Origin: Myxococcales bacterium
GTDB taxonomy: Bacteria; Myxococcota_A; Polyangia; Palsa-1104; JAEUJZ01
Direction: 5' to 3'
NCBI GenBank assembly: GCA_016794465.1
Contig: JAEUKA010000050.1
Location: forward strand, 1-64,000
DNA length: 64,000 nucleotides
Shown here: positions 56,805-64,000 of the stretch, in pieces
Layout of the letters: each line of letters begins with the position of its first letter
How positions within the stretch are numbered: position 1 is the stretch's first letter
Translations under genes and position numbers: made by a program
Notes under the pieces: model-generated
Told to the model about the DNA's origin: nothing
The model's database searches: none
What the model saw: only the letters and a program-made list of their open reading frames with translations

Positions 56805-58159
56805 CGCGGACCTCCTTCGCTGCGCGGAATCAGTGGTTGACCACAGGCCCGCAGTCGCTCTACTCGTGACAGAGCCTGACCGCGCCGGACTTCAACAGAG
56901 CCCATCAGGAACTCGACCAGACTTCGCTGTACGAGCAGCGCATCTCGCGGGGCAAGCTGACGTGAGGCGAGTGCTTCAGCGATAGCAGCCAGGTCGGTTC
57001 GCGCCTGCGCCACCAGCTCCGCAGGATACAGGCGAGCCTGGCTTCGATAGCTGTGCTCACGGTGTAGGGCGCGCAGGACTTCGGCACGGACTTGACGCTG
57101 CAGTCGCTCGATCGTAAGCCCTGCCTGCGTGACTTGGGCCTCCGTCGCAAGGATCTCCCCCGCGCGGCTGGGTCCAAGCGGAGCTGGCAGGGGCAAAGGG
57201 AGAGAGATTCCGGCTCCGAACACTTGCTCATCAAAGCCATCTCGCTGCGCCAGGAATGACAGCGTAAGGTTTGGCGCCCGTTCTCTCCGCAGGACTTGCA
57301 CCCGTGCGATCCGCAGCTCCTGTTCCAGTCGGGCTGCGGCAACATCGCCTCGTAGCATCAGAGCTTGCGCGACCAGCGCTTCGGTCTGCGCCGCGCCATG
57401 GTCATTCCCCGGTAGGGTGTCTAGTGATCCACGGATCTCGCTGAGCGTAGGTTGTCCGAGCTGCGCGGCCAGAGACACTTTGAGTTCCTCGGTGCGGCGC
57501 TCGGCTTCATAGCGGAGTGCGAAGAGACGTGCGGACTCTGCTTGCGCGACCCGGGCATCCACGGGTGAAGCCAGGGCCGCTTGGGAGCGAGCCGCACCGA
57601 CGGTGGCAAGCTGCTCAGCAATGGCTGCGACTTCTCGTCCAAGGGTCAGCGTCTCTGCACTTGCGAGGGCATCGTAGTAGGTGAGTAGCGCTGCACTGGC
57701 GACTTCTTGCGCGGTGACCAGGACCCGCCTCTGCTGAGCCGCAATCGCGGTGTCTGCGGCACGTACTCTTGCGCTCCTTTGACCTGCGATCTCGAACTCC
57801 TGAGCCAGCGCCACATACCAGTTAAAGGTTGTCTGTCCAGCTCCCGAAGCGCCAGCAGTCGGAGGACGACGGCCCGCAAAGCTCACTTGAACGCTTGGGT
57901 GTGCCGGAAGCAGAGACTGCGCTCGCACGCGCTGACCGCGAAGGACTTGCACTTCCTGCTGCTCATTGCGCAGCTCTGGACTCTTTGCAAGCGCACACTC
58001 CACAACGGCAATTGGGTCTGTAATGATGTCACACGCCGGGCTTTCAGAGGCCAAGCAGAGTCCGGGCAGAAGGATCGCAGAGCAGATCCAAGCGCCCAGC
58101 AGCTGTCGATAGCGGCTCTGTATTTCCCGACGCACAGGGACAGAATCGAGGAAGCGCAT
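56801..58159 (-). CDS. czcC: Outer-membrane efflux channel (CzcC/TolC family)
   Basis: The 452-residue product has a signal peptide (about 1-38; LPGLCLASESPAC) and paired TolC helical repeats rich in Ala/Arg/Glu/Leu (YDALASAETLTLGREVAAIAEQLATVG, then ARLEQELRIARVQVLRRERAPNLTLSFLAQRDG and LPLPLPAPLGPSRAGEILATEAQV). It completes the tripartite pump with the CzcA- and CzcB-like proteins and is the first of the three pump genes, following the Cys/His-rich small gene. Confidence 0.87.
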   Translation of the reverse strand: MRFLDSVPVRREIQSRYRQLLGAWICSAILLPGLCLASESPACDIITDPIAVVECALAKSPELRNEQQEVQVLRGQRVRAQSLLPAHPSVQVSFAGRRPPTAGASGAGQTTFNWYVALAQEFEIAGQRSARVRAADTAIAAQQRRVLVTAQEVASAALLTYYDALASAETLTLGREVAAIAEQLATVGAARSQAALASPVDARVAQAESARLFALRYEAERRTEELKVSLAAQLGQPTLSEIRGSLDTLPGNDHGAAQTEALVAQALMLRGDVAAARLEQELRIARVQVLRRERAPNLTLSFLAQRDGFDEQVFGAGISLPLPLPAPLGPSRAGEILATEAQVTQAGLTIERLQRQVRAEVLRALHREHSYRSQARLYPAELVAQARTDLAAIAEALASRQLAPRDALLVQRSLVEFLMGSVEVRRGQALSRVERLRACGQPLIPRSEGGPR

Positions 58160-58240
58160 TGCTCCTCTCCTTCCATGAGCGAGTTGGATGGACTACGTCC
58201 TGTGCACTGCGTGATGCGCGCAGCGCACCGAACCAATGAT

Positions 58241-58675
58241 CTATGTTCTAGGCTGCTGGCAACGCGGTGGGCGGAAGATGTCGATGGTCAGCGGACTGTC
58301 GTAGAGCCAGACGACTTGGGGGAGATCGAGAAGCTGCGGTGGCTCCAACCGGGTGAGGAGCGGACTGCCCAGCGGACTTGCGAGGAGTGGACGACTGGCA
58401 TGGGCACAGCTACAGGTCGGACAGAACGGCGGACACTCTGCGTCTGCTGATTCCTCTTCATTTGGGCAGCGATCCGCGCAGTGCTTGGCATCGGCAACTG
58501 GCTCGAAGTAGTCCGCCACTGCATGCGTAATGCCGAGGAGCTGCGCCAAGCTGAGCAGGACCGCCGCATACCACACCACTGCGCGTCGGCCCCGGCCTGT
58601 CAGAAGAAGCCTCAGGCCGAGCAGTGAAGCGAAGCGTCGCGATGTGTGCCTTGATTGCATGCGCAATGCCCACAC
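58241..58675 (-). CDS. Cys/His-rich exported small protein upstream of the metal pump
   Basis: The 144-residue product has a basic N-terminus, one hydrophobic helix (about 33-52: AVVWYAAVLLSLAQLLGITHAV), then a region with eight Cys/His (KHCADRCPNEEESADAEC..CPTCSCAH) that would bind metal outside the cytoplasm, and a Leu/Pro-rich tail. Position and composition recall the CzcI-type small periplasmic regulators of metal pumps, but similarity is not firm. It precedes czcC on the same strand with an 81-bp gap. ATG alternatives are 58675 and 58660. Confidence 0.65.
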   Translation of the reverse strand: MWALRMQSRHTSRRFASLLGLRLLLTGRGRRAVVWYAAVLLSLAQLLGITHAVADYFEPVADAKHCADRCPNEEESADAECPPFCPTCSCAHASRPLLASPLGSPLLTRLEPPQLLDLPQVVWLYDSPLTIDIFRPPRCQQPRT

Positions 58676-58748
58676 TACGTATCACAGAGCGAGGATGCGG
58701 AAGATCAGAATCTGCTCCCGAAGTGCCCGCCTCACTTAGGACGCTCTC

Positions 58749-59942
58749 CTAGACGTGGGCGTGGCGACGTGACCATAGGAAGTATTTCTCGAATGCGACC
58801 TTGGCCCAGTGTGCTTCCGGACCGGGAATGATGAACTCATGCTCACGCGGACTCAGCATGTGATCACCGACAATAATCATTCCCATGTTGCCGGTGTCCA
58901 TGATGCAGTACGCGGACATGTCATCGAACTTGGCGTGCTGTTTCGGGAGTCCTTTGATGTCAGCGACGATATTTCGGACAGCAGTCTTCGCCATCTGTTC
59001 GGTCGGATAGCCGGTCTTGGGAACGCCACACGGAACCGGAGTCTGTCCCGGTGGCTTGACATGAACCGCGACACCCGCTGCATACAGGTTCGGATACTGC
59101 GGATGCTGATAGGAATCATCCACCTCTAGGAATCCGTTGGTGTTGGCGAGACCGGGCGTATTCCTGACCGCATCGACTCCCAGAAAGCGCGGCATCACCA
59201 TCGTAAACTTGGACGGATAGAACTCGCCACTTTCAAGGAGAACTCCGTCCGCCTTCACCTCTTTGATCGAAGCGTTAAGGTGGGTCCCGATGTGATAGTG
59301 GGAGAACATCCACTCGCACATCTTCTGTGCATTCCCAAAGCCACCGATTCCGAAGTGCGCGGCGAACGGCTCGGCGGTCAGGTAGGTAAGCGACGCCTTC
59401 TCTTGCAGCTTGTGCTTGGCGATTTGATAGCGAACATTGAACAGGAACTCGTACGCAGCGCCGAAACAGGCCGCTCCTTGTGCGGACGCAATCACCACCG
59501 GACCGGGGTCCTCTAGGAACTTGTTCCAAGCCAGCCGCGTCCGCTCTGCCACCGCCAGTCCTACGATCGAATGGGAGTGCTCACGCAGACCCGGAATGTA
59601 GTCGTAGTCCACCTTGGGTCCAGTCCCGATCAGCAGATAATCATAGGACACCGGCTCGCCTTCCTTCAGGAGGACTTTGTTCTCTGCTGGTAGGAATCCG
59701 CTGACCTCTTGTTCGAGGAACTCGATCCCGTGACTCTTGTAGATCGGACGGACATCGAAGGTGATGTCCTTTTCCTCTCGGAGTCCAAACGGATACCAAA
59801 TCAGCGACGGAAAAAACAGGAACTGATGGGTATTGGCAATGACGGTGATGTCATGGTTATCACCAACCAACTCCTTCAGTTCTAGCGCAGCGGTGTAGCC
59901 AGCAAAGCTTGTCCCAACAATCACGATTCGCTTACGACCCAT
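58749..59942 (-). CDS. Sulfide:quinone oxidoreductase-like flavoprotein
   Basis: FAD enzyme that oxidises sulfide and passes electrons to quinone. The 397-residue product has the FAD dinucleotide-binding site VIVGTSFAGYTAALEL near 7-22, IGTGPKVDYDYIPG near 105-118, AAGVAVHVKPPGQTPVPCGVPKTGYPTEQMAKTAV near 288-322 (the SQR FAD/quinone region) and a C-terminal EKYFLWSRR. Cysteines at 159, 305 and 346 are in SQR-like positions, matching the set used for polysulfide chemistry. A 30-residue membrane peptide gene precedes it, and an ArsR-rhodanese regulator is divergent, which supports a sulfide role. Confidence 0.85.
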   Translation of the reverse strand: MGRKRIVIVGTSFAGYTAALELKELVGDNHDITVIANTHQFLFFPSLIWYPFGLREEKDITFDVRPIYKSHGIEFLEQEVSGFLPAENKVLLKEGEPVSYDYLLIGTGPKVDYDYIPGLREHSHSIVGLAVAERTRLAWNKFLEDPGPVVIASAQGAACFGAAYEFLFNVRYQIAKHKLQEKASLTYLTAEPFAAHFGIGGFGNAQKMCEWMFSHYHIGTHLNASIKEVKADGVLLESGEFYPSKFTMVMPRFLGVDAVRNTPGLANTNGFLEVDDSYQHPQYPNLYAAGVAVHVKPPGQTPVPCGVPKTGYPTEQMAKTAVRNIVADIKGLPKQHAKFDDMSAYCIMDTGNMGMIIVGDHMLSPREHEFIIPGPEAHWAKVAFEKYFLWSRRHAHV

Positions 59943-60065
59943 GAGGTTCTCCTATCGTTTCCGCTTGTCGATGTTTCAGTTGTTGCGTTTTGTTTCGGGA
60001 TGTTTCAGTTCTAGCTCGTTCTTGTCGTCGCGATGACACGCCGACCGGCGTGGATTGGGAACCGC

Positions 60066-60158
60066 TCACGTCTTGACGCCGAGACGGGGCAAAAGCCAAA
60101 ACTGCAACACAAACCACAGAGCCATACCCCCCATCAGGACCAGCGTTGACTTGTCCAT
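60066..60158 (-). CDS. 30-residue single-span membrane peptide
   Basis: ATG at 60158 with AAGGAG 6 bp upstream; the product begins MDKSTLVLMGGMALWFVLQ and ends in PRLGVKT with a TGA at 60066. One hydrophobic helix spans about residues 5-23. It lies 123 bp before the SQR gene on the same strand and shares its promoter region. It is a small membrane protein possibly tied to the SQR complex or the divergent transporter. I recall similar short peptides beside SQR/rhodanese clusters but cannot verify. The strong ribosome site supports translation. Confidence 0.7.
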   Translation of the reverse strand: MDKSTLVLMGGMALWFVLQFWLLPRLGVKT

Positions 60159-60200
60159 ATTACACTCCTTCGATGCCTATATTTTGCAAGCGCCATGCCA

Positions 60201-60230
60201 GTTGTCTCTGGTGGCAGAGGCCATGACAAC
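60201..60230. promoter_or_regulatory. Nested dyad in the divergent sulfide-module spacer
   Basis: GTTGTC (60201-60206) and GACAAC (60225-60230) form outer arms, and CTCTG/CAGAG (60206-60210/60215-60219) inner arms. It lies 43 bp upstream of the small peptide start, about where its promoter should be. It is a candidate regulator site or RNA hairpin. Confidence 0.35.
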
Positions 60231-60304
60231 GCCTCCCTGTCCAGACAGCGTGCGCATCTTGAGGCTGCTGTCAAGACACTCTGTGACTGGGAACTGATGC
60301 AGTC

Positions 60305-60333
60305 TTGCATATTCAAGCAAACGATTGAATACT
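60305..60333 (+). promoter_or_regulatory. ArsR-rhodanese promoter overlapped by a palindromic operator
   Basis: TTGCAT (60305) and AATACT (60328) are separated by 17 bp; AATACT ends 7 bp before the ATG at 60341, so the message could be leaderless. A perfect 7-bp inverted repeat, TATTCAA (60310-60316) and TTGAATA (60325-60331), covers the spacer and -10. Bound repressor there would block RNA polymerase. The ATTC/GAAT half-sites resemble, as I recall, those of SqrR/BigR repressors, but with wider spacing (12 bases rather than 8). Confidence 0.6.
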
Positions 60334-60340
60334 AGAACGC

Positions 60341-61036
60341 ATGGCGACATCCCATCGGCAGTTCAAGGACCGTATCTATGAGCAGTTTTCTCGGATTGGG
60401 AAGGCAGTCTCTGCGCCCAAGCGGATCGAGCTGCTCGACTTGCTCTGCCAGGGTCCACGGACGGTTGAGTCTCTCGCACAGCAGGCATCACTCTCGGTCG
60501 CGAACGCTTCCCAACACCTGCGGGTGCTCCGGGCCGCGCGGCTGATTGAGTCCGAAAAGCAGGGGCTCTACGTGGAGTATCGAGTGGCCGATGTGGAGGT
60601 CTGCCGCTTTTTCTTCGCGCTGCGAAAGCTCGCAGACTCGCACCTTGCGGAGGTTGCTCAGGTTACCCAGACGTACTTTGCGCAGCGTGGGGTGATGGCA
60701 GCTGCGTCCGCTGTATCCGGTGATGAGCTGCTGCGCCGCGTCCGAAACGGAGAAGTCCTCGTGCTGGATGTCAGGCCGGAAGAGGAGTTCCGTGCCGGAC
60801 ACATTCCGGGTGCGCGATCGATTCCGATTGCCGAGCTGAAGGCGCGACTTCGGGAGCTGCCGAGAGGCCGTGAGATTGTCGCCTACTGTCGCGGACCGTA
60901 CTGCGTGATGGCAGTGGACGCCGTCGAGCTTTTGCGCAAGCACGGCTATCGGGCGCAGCGCATGGAACAGGGGGTCGTTGACTGGCGTGCGCGCGGCTGG
61001 CGGGTTGAAAAGGAGCGGGAAAGAGTCCTGTCATGA
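60341..61036 (+). CDS. ArsR-family repressor fused to a rhodanese domain
   Basis: The 231-residue product has an ArsR/SmtB winged-helix domain (about 15-105: KAVSAPKRIELLDLLCQGPRT, SVANASQHLRVLRAARLI) and a rhodanese domain (about 125-228: LVLDVRPEEEFRAGHIPGARSIP and the active loop AYCRGPYCVM with C183). Cysteines C36 and C88 in the DNA-binding half are plausible persulfide sensors, like those of SqrR/BigR but not at identical spacing. The fused rhodanese may carry a persulfide that sets the sensor state. It overlaps the transporter gene by 4 bp. A palindrome lies just upstream, so autoregulation is likely. Confidence 0.9.
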   Translation: MATSHRQFKDRIYEQFSRIGKAVSAPKRIELLDLLCQGPRTVESLAQQASLSVANASQHLRVLRAARLIESEKQGLYVEYRVADVEVCRFFFALRKLADSHLAEVAQVTQTYFAQRGVMAAASAVSGDELLRRVRNGEVLVLDVRPEEEFRAGHIPGARSIPIAELKARLRELPRGREIVAYCRGPYCVMAVDAVELLRKHGYRAQRMEQGVVDWRARGWRVEKERERVLS

Positions 61037-62259
61037 GCGAGGTGCAGCTCGGCCTGCGTAACAACCTGGCGCAGTTTTCGCTGTTGGTCGTCGTCAATGC
61101 GATGGTGGGCGCGATGGTTGGGATGGAGCGCACAATCCTGCCGCCGATTGCCGAGCAGGAGTTCCACCTTGCCGCGAAGTCCGCCGTGCTCTCCTTCATC
61201 GTCGTGTTCGGAGTCACCAAGGCGCTGACCAATTACCTCGCCGGGCGACTCTCAGATCACTTGGGTCGCAAGCAGATTCTCGTCGCTGGTTGGCTCGTCG
61301 CGACTCCTGTTCCGTTCCTGCTGATGTGGGCCCCAAGCTGGTCGTGGGTGCTGTTTGCCAACGCGCTGCTCGGAGTCAGTCAGGGGCTTACGTGGTCCAC
61401 AACGGTGATCATGAAGATCGATCTGGCAGGACCATCGCGGCGCGGACTGGCGATGGGACTGAATGAGTTCGCGGGCTATTTTGCCGTCGCTGGAAGTGCG
61501 CTTGCGACCGGCTTTCTGGCTGCACGCTACGGACTCCGTCCCCAGCCGTTTTATCTTGGGATTGGCGTTGCTGCGATCGGACTCCTGCTCTCTGCATGCT
61601 TGGTTCGCGACACCAAGCATCACGTCACGACGGAATCGAAGCTCCACGGAGACTCACCCGCCGCAGCGATTCCCACCCAGCGCGAGGTCTTCTGGCGCAC
61701 GACTCTGCTCGAAAAAAACCTGTCGAGCGTTAGCCAGGCAGGACTCGTCAACAACCTCAACGATGGCATGGCGTGGGGCCTGTTTCCGTTGCTGTTTGCT
61801 GCGGCCAAGATGAGCCTTGAACAGATTGGTACGCTTGCTGCGATCTATCCGGCGACCTGGGGTCTGGCTCAGCTTGTGACCGGCGCAGGATCGGACATTC
61901 TGGGTCGCAAGTGGTTGATTGCTTCTGGCATGTGGGTGCAGGCGGTAGGAATCGCGATCGTAGTCCTATCAAGTGGTTTTCCGGGCTTTGCGATCGGCGC
62001 TGCGCTGCTTGGGATTGGCACGGCGATGGTCTATCCAACGCTGCTCGCTGCTATCGGAGATGTTGCGCATCCGGCATGGCGCGGATCGGCTGTGGGCGTC
62101 TATCGGCTGTGGCGAGATCTCGGCTACGCGATCGGTGCCGTACTGGCGGGAATCACAGCGGATCTGTTCGGACTCCCGGCGGCAGTGTGGCTGGTTGCGG
62201 CACTGACGTTCGCATCCGGTGTCATCGTTGCTGTCCGCATGCGCGAGACGCTGCAGTAG
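61033..62259 (+). CDS. MFS transporter of the sulfide module
   Basis: The 408-residue product has about 12 hydrophobic segments in two halves joined by a short charged loop near 190-225. MFS motif A GRLSDHLGRKQILV lies between TM2 and TM3, and the second half has GAGSDILGRKWLI. The ATG overlaps the ArsR-rhodanese stop by 4 bp, so it should be controlled by it. Exported substrate unknown; a sulfur compound is inferred from context only. Confidence 0.85.
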   Translation: MSEVQLGLRNNLAQFSLLVVVNAMVGAMVGMERTILPPIAEQEFHLAAKSAVLSFIVVFGVTKALTNYLAGRLSDHLGRKQILVAGWLVATPVPFLLMWAPSWSWVLFANALLGVSQGLTWSTTVIMKIDLAGPSRRGLAMGLNEFAGYFAVAGSALATGFLAARYGLRPQPFYLGIGVAAIGLLLSACLVRDTKHHVTTESKLHGDSPAAAIPTQREVFWRTTLLEKNLSSVSQAGLVNNLNDGMAWGLFPLLFAAAKMSLEQIGTLAAIYPATWGLAQLVTGAGSDILGRKWLIASGMWVQAVGIAIVVLSSGFPGFAIGAALLGIGTAMVYPTLLAAIGDVAHPAWRGSAVGVYRLWRDLGYAIGAVLAGITADLFGLPAAVWLVAALTFASGVIVAVRMRETLQ

Positions 62260-62287
62260 TCGATCGCCCAGGTGCGACGAGCCACGG

Positions 62288-63016
62288 TCAGTTGAACTGC
62301 TGCTTGCCGGTGACGGTCTGGCCGACTTGGAGCGGAATCCCACTCTCCGTGATCTGCTGATTGTTGGTCGCGGTGATGCGGAACGTATAGGGGCCCGGTC
62401 CGGGGTCGGGACTGTCCGCAACATAGTAGTTATAGGACTGCTGCTGCAGCGACGCCCAGCCCGTTCCTTGCGAAAGCTCGATGTTCTTGATCGGGAGTCG
62501 GCTGTTGCGAACTTGTACCGCCATCCAGTACGGGTTGCTGCCTTCCTTAAAGTGAACTCCGACCGGCCCGATGGCTGCGCAGGCGACGGGAACCCACGAG
62601 ATCTTGACCCGTCCTGCTGCCTTGTCGGCAATCATCGTGAAGGCCTCTTCCGACAGATCAAGATCGCCGCTCTTGCACTCTGGACACAGATCCACAATGC
62701 GTACCGATACCGTTCCTTTGGGGCCGGTGACATCGACGCAGGTGCCGCAGACCTGGCTGTTCTGCCACTGCGGAGCATTCATTGCCGCGACCATCAGGTT
62801 GGTTGGGCTCGGATCGTAGGAGCAGGCGCCGCCGCCGGTGGCTCCGTAGTACGTCCCGTCACCCTGCTGCATCGAGCCGATCGTGGGTTGACTGCCGGGC
62901 AGCTGGGGATTATCTGTTCCCCCGTTGTAGTTGGTGGTGGTCGTGCCGCATGCAGTTAGCAGCGACGAAGAAAGAGCCAATACAGAGCAGCCAAGGCGGA
63001 GTACGGACAGTCTCAT
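62288..63016 (-). CDS. Expansin-like lipoprotein
   Basis: The 242-residue product has a lipobox (LLTACG, Cys 23), then a double-psi beta-barrel domain (about 50-145) in bacterial expansin style: DGTYYGATGGGACSYD, CGTCVDV, IVDLCPECKSGDLDLS with the conserved D120, and EEAFTMIADKAAG. A C-terminal beta-sandwich (about 150-240) resembles the expansin CBM63 domain. Expansins loosen cellulose or peptidoglycan without hydrolysis; here a surface-anchored form acting on plant or bacterial wall polymers is inferred. Single gene, no other polysaccharide genes near. Confidence 0.8.
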   Translation of the reverse strand: MRLSVLRLGCSVLALSSSLLTACGTTTTNYNGGTDNPQLPGSQPTIGSMQQGDGTYYGATGGGACSYDPSPTNLMVAAMNAPQWQNSQVCGTCVDVTGPKGTVSVRIVDLCPECKSGDLDLSEEAFTMIADKAAGRVKISWVPVACAAIGPVGVHFKEGSNPYWMAVQVRNSRLPIKNIELSQGTGWASLQQQSYNYYVADSPDPGPGPYTFRITATNNQQITESGIPLQVGQTVTGKQQFN

Positions 63017-63095
63017 GGGAGGACTCCTTGGTGATTCCGAGCTGACTCCTTTGCGATTCCCAACACGGCTCCTTGCTCATCAAGGAGACAATCAA

Positions 63096-63134
63096 CAATC
63101 AATAAGAATACTTTGAAAGGACTCTTATTGATTG
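63096..63134 (-). terminator. 12-bp perfect stem hairpin after the right-edge gene
   Basis: CAATCAATAAGA and TCTTATTGATTG form a perfect 12-bp stem with a 15-base loop, 14 bp after the stop of the minus-strand secreted-protein gene. The downstream side is only moderately T-rich. It shares an AATAAGA...TCTTAT core with the hairpin at 34785. Confidence 0.5.
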
Positions 63135-63147
63135 GCCGTGCCAGTGC

Positions 63148-64000
63148 TTAGTCGAGACAGGTCGGGAGCTTTTTCGGGGGCGGAATGCGCGGCTTGAGCT
63201 GGCTCTGGCCCTTCATCACGATCGAGATGCAGCCGGTCATGCGCTGCTGCTCGCTACAGACTCCCTCTTCGCGGGCTTGATCGTCGTAACGGCGGAACAG
63301 ACACAGTCCTTCGCAGTCATCACCGTCGATGCAGACCTTGCCGGCATCGGTGGTCTTGCAGTTGCAGCCTTGCTGGCGGTTGACTCCGTAGCGGCCCCAG
63401 ACCCCACTGCATTTTTCGCAAGCGGCCTTGGCGGCGGCGAGTCCCTTGTTGGCGATCTTTACCGTGCCGCGCACCGACTGCTCGCTGGTGCTGCCGGGGG
63501 CGCGGAAGAACACCACCGCTTCCAGGTCGCCGGGAGTCGTCCAGGGAATCGCCTCTTTCCAGCTGCCGCCATTCGGAACGATTGGCGCCGGATCGAACTC
63601 CAGCTCGAGGCTGCGACGGCCGCTTTCGTACATCTCGAGGCGATAAATCGACTGAAACTCGCCGGTGCAGTTCTTGGCTCGCAGCGGGATGTCGCTCTCG
63701 CACTTTTCCCACGACTCATCGCACTTGAGCGCTACGTCGACAGGCGTCATCACAAAGCCGCTTTCCAGAGGAGAGCAGCCAGACTTCGGGGGCTCGGGCT
63801 TGCGCGCTGTGTCTTGAGGCTTCGTACCGACGGGCTTGCTCGCAGCGGGCTTGCCCACCACCGGACGGGGCGCGGGGGCCGGCGGTGCTGCCAGCGCGAC
63901 TGTCGGCGGTGCTGCCAGCGCGATCCCCAGCGCGATCGCCAGCGTGCCCGAGCGAGGGTGCGAGGCCAGGACGGGAACCGCAAATGACCAAAGCGATGTC
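63148..64000 (-). CDS. Partial secreted Cys-rich protein, runs off the right edge
   Basis: The frame is open from the right edge to a TAA at 63148, with no ATG, GTG or TTG upstream of the GTG at 63861, so the true start lies beyond 64000. The visible N-terminal part looks like a signal peptide followed by an Ala/Pro-rich stretch (TLAIALGIALAAPPTVALA, then PAPAPRPVVGKP). The rest holds a globular domain and a C-terminal region with about a dozen Cys (EKCSGVWGRYG, GCNCKTTDAGKVC, DGDDCEGLC), a disulfide pattern common in myxobacterial secreted proteins. No function recognised. Confidence 0.7.
   Translation of the reverse strand, partial: TSLWSFAVPVLASHPRSGTLAIALGIALAAPPTVALAAPPAPAPRPVVGKPAASKPVGTKPQDTARKPEPPKSGCSPLESGFVMTPVDVALKCDESWEKCESDIPLRAKNCTGEFQSIYRLEMYESGRRSLELEFDPAPIVPNGGSWKEAIPWTTPGDLEAVVFFRAPGSTSEQSVRGTVKIANKGLAAAKAACEKCSGVWGRYGVNRQQGCNCKTTDAGKVCIDGDDCEGLCLFRRYDDQAREEGVCSEQQRMTGCISIVMKGQSQLKPRIPPPKKLPTCLD

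Overview
The window is GC-rich, almost fully coding DNA from a Gram-negative bacterium. Outer-membrane genes (a TonB-dependent receptor, many lipobox lipoproteins, an RND efflux tripartite pump) sit beside a Ser/Thr kinase with a long low-complexity linker, a multi-FHA protein, a CehA/McbA-type lipoprotein, a DUF1501-like Tat protein with a partner carrying CxxCH motifs, and secreted Cys-rich proteins. This mix is typical of Myxococcota (former Deltaproteobacteria). That placement is an inference from gene content; no rRNA or tRNA gene was recognised to confirm it.

Layout. (1) 198-7429, minus strand: a compact island with a serine recombinase followed by hsdM, hsdS, rhuM and hsdR (type I restriction-modification). 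It abuts an IPT/TIG + FG-GAP lipoprotein gene (7483-8091) that stops in the middle of an FG-GAP repeat, so the island probably landed inside that gene. (2) 8234-12381, plus strand: pncA-pncB-nadE, an overlapping NAD salvage operon. (3) 12400-16018, minus strand: three exported proteins of the DUF1501/haem-c (PSD1-like) type. A 16-copy array of a 21-bp repeat separates them from a plus-strand lipoprotein/TonB-dependent receptor/lytic transglycosylase group (16558-23803). (4) 23896-28417: a small uncertain ORF, a tandem-duplicated D-Ala-D-Ala-ligase-like ATP-grasp protein and a glycogen branching enzyme. (5) 28694-33472: a giant ATPase-kinase-membrane protein with KTPTY linear-motif and 33-bp (11-residue) repeats. 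(6) 33732-43091: an exported phosphatase-like protein lacking the catalytic Arg, a PHP-type lipoprotein, an orphan hydrogenase-maturation-type protease, a 51-residue basic protein, an exported metallo-beta-lactamase-fold lipoprotein, a four-FHA/pseudokinase protein, transaldolase and an acetyl-CoA hydrolase/transferase family enzyme. (7) 43107-49988: a zinc-ribbon membrane protein, then clpA-clpP-clpX together, then a class III nucleotide cyclase. (8) 50225-52479: a DUF4157 (HExxH) protein with an AT-rich, toxin-like C-terminal domain, translationally coupled to a divergent polyprenyl-synthase-like protein. This is the most likely undescribed system here. (9) 52484-58675: a heavy-metal RND efflux operon with a Cys/His-rich exported protein. 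(10) 58749-62259: a divergent sulfide/persulfide module made of an SQR-type flavoprotein, a 30-residue membrane peptide, an ArsR-rhodanese fusion with a palindromic operator, and an MFS transporter. (11) 62288-64000: an expansin-like lipoprotein and a partial secreted Cys-rich protein that runs off the right edge.

No tRNA, rRNA, CRISPR array, transposase or insertion sequence was recognised. Many long antisense open frames are GC-driven shadows and are not listed. Start codons were chosen from Shine-Dalgarno sites, family alignment from memory and overlaps. All promoter and operator calls are by eye.
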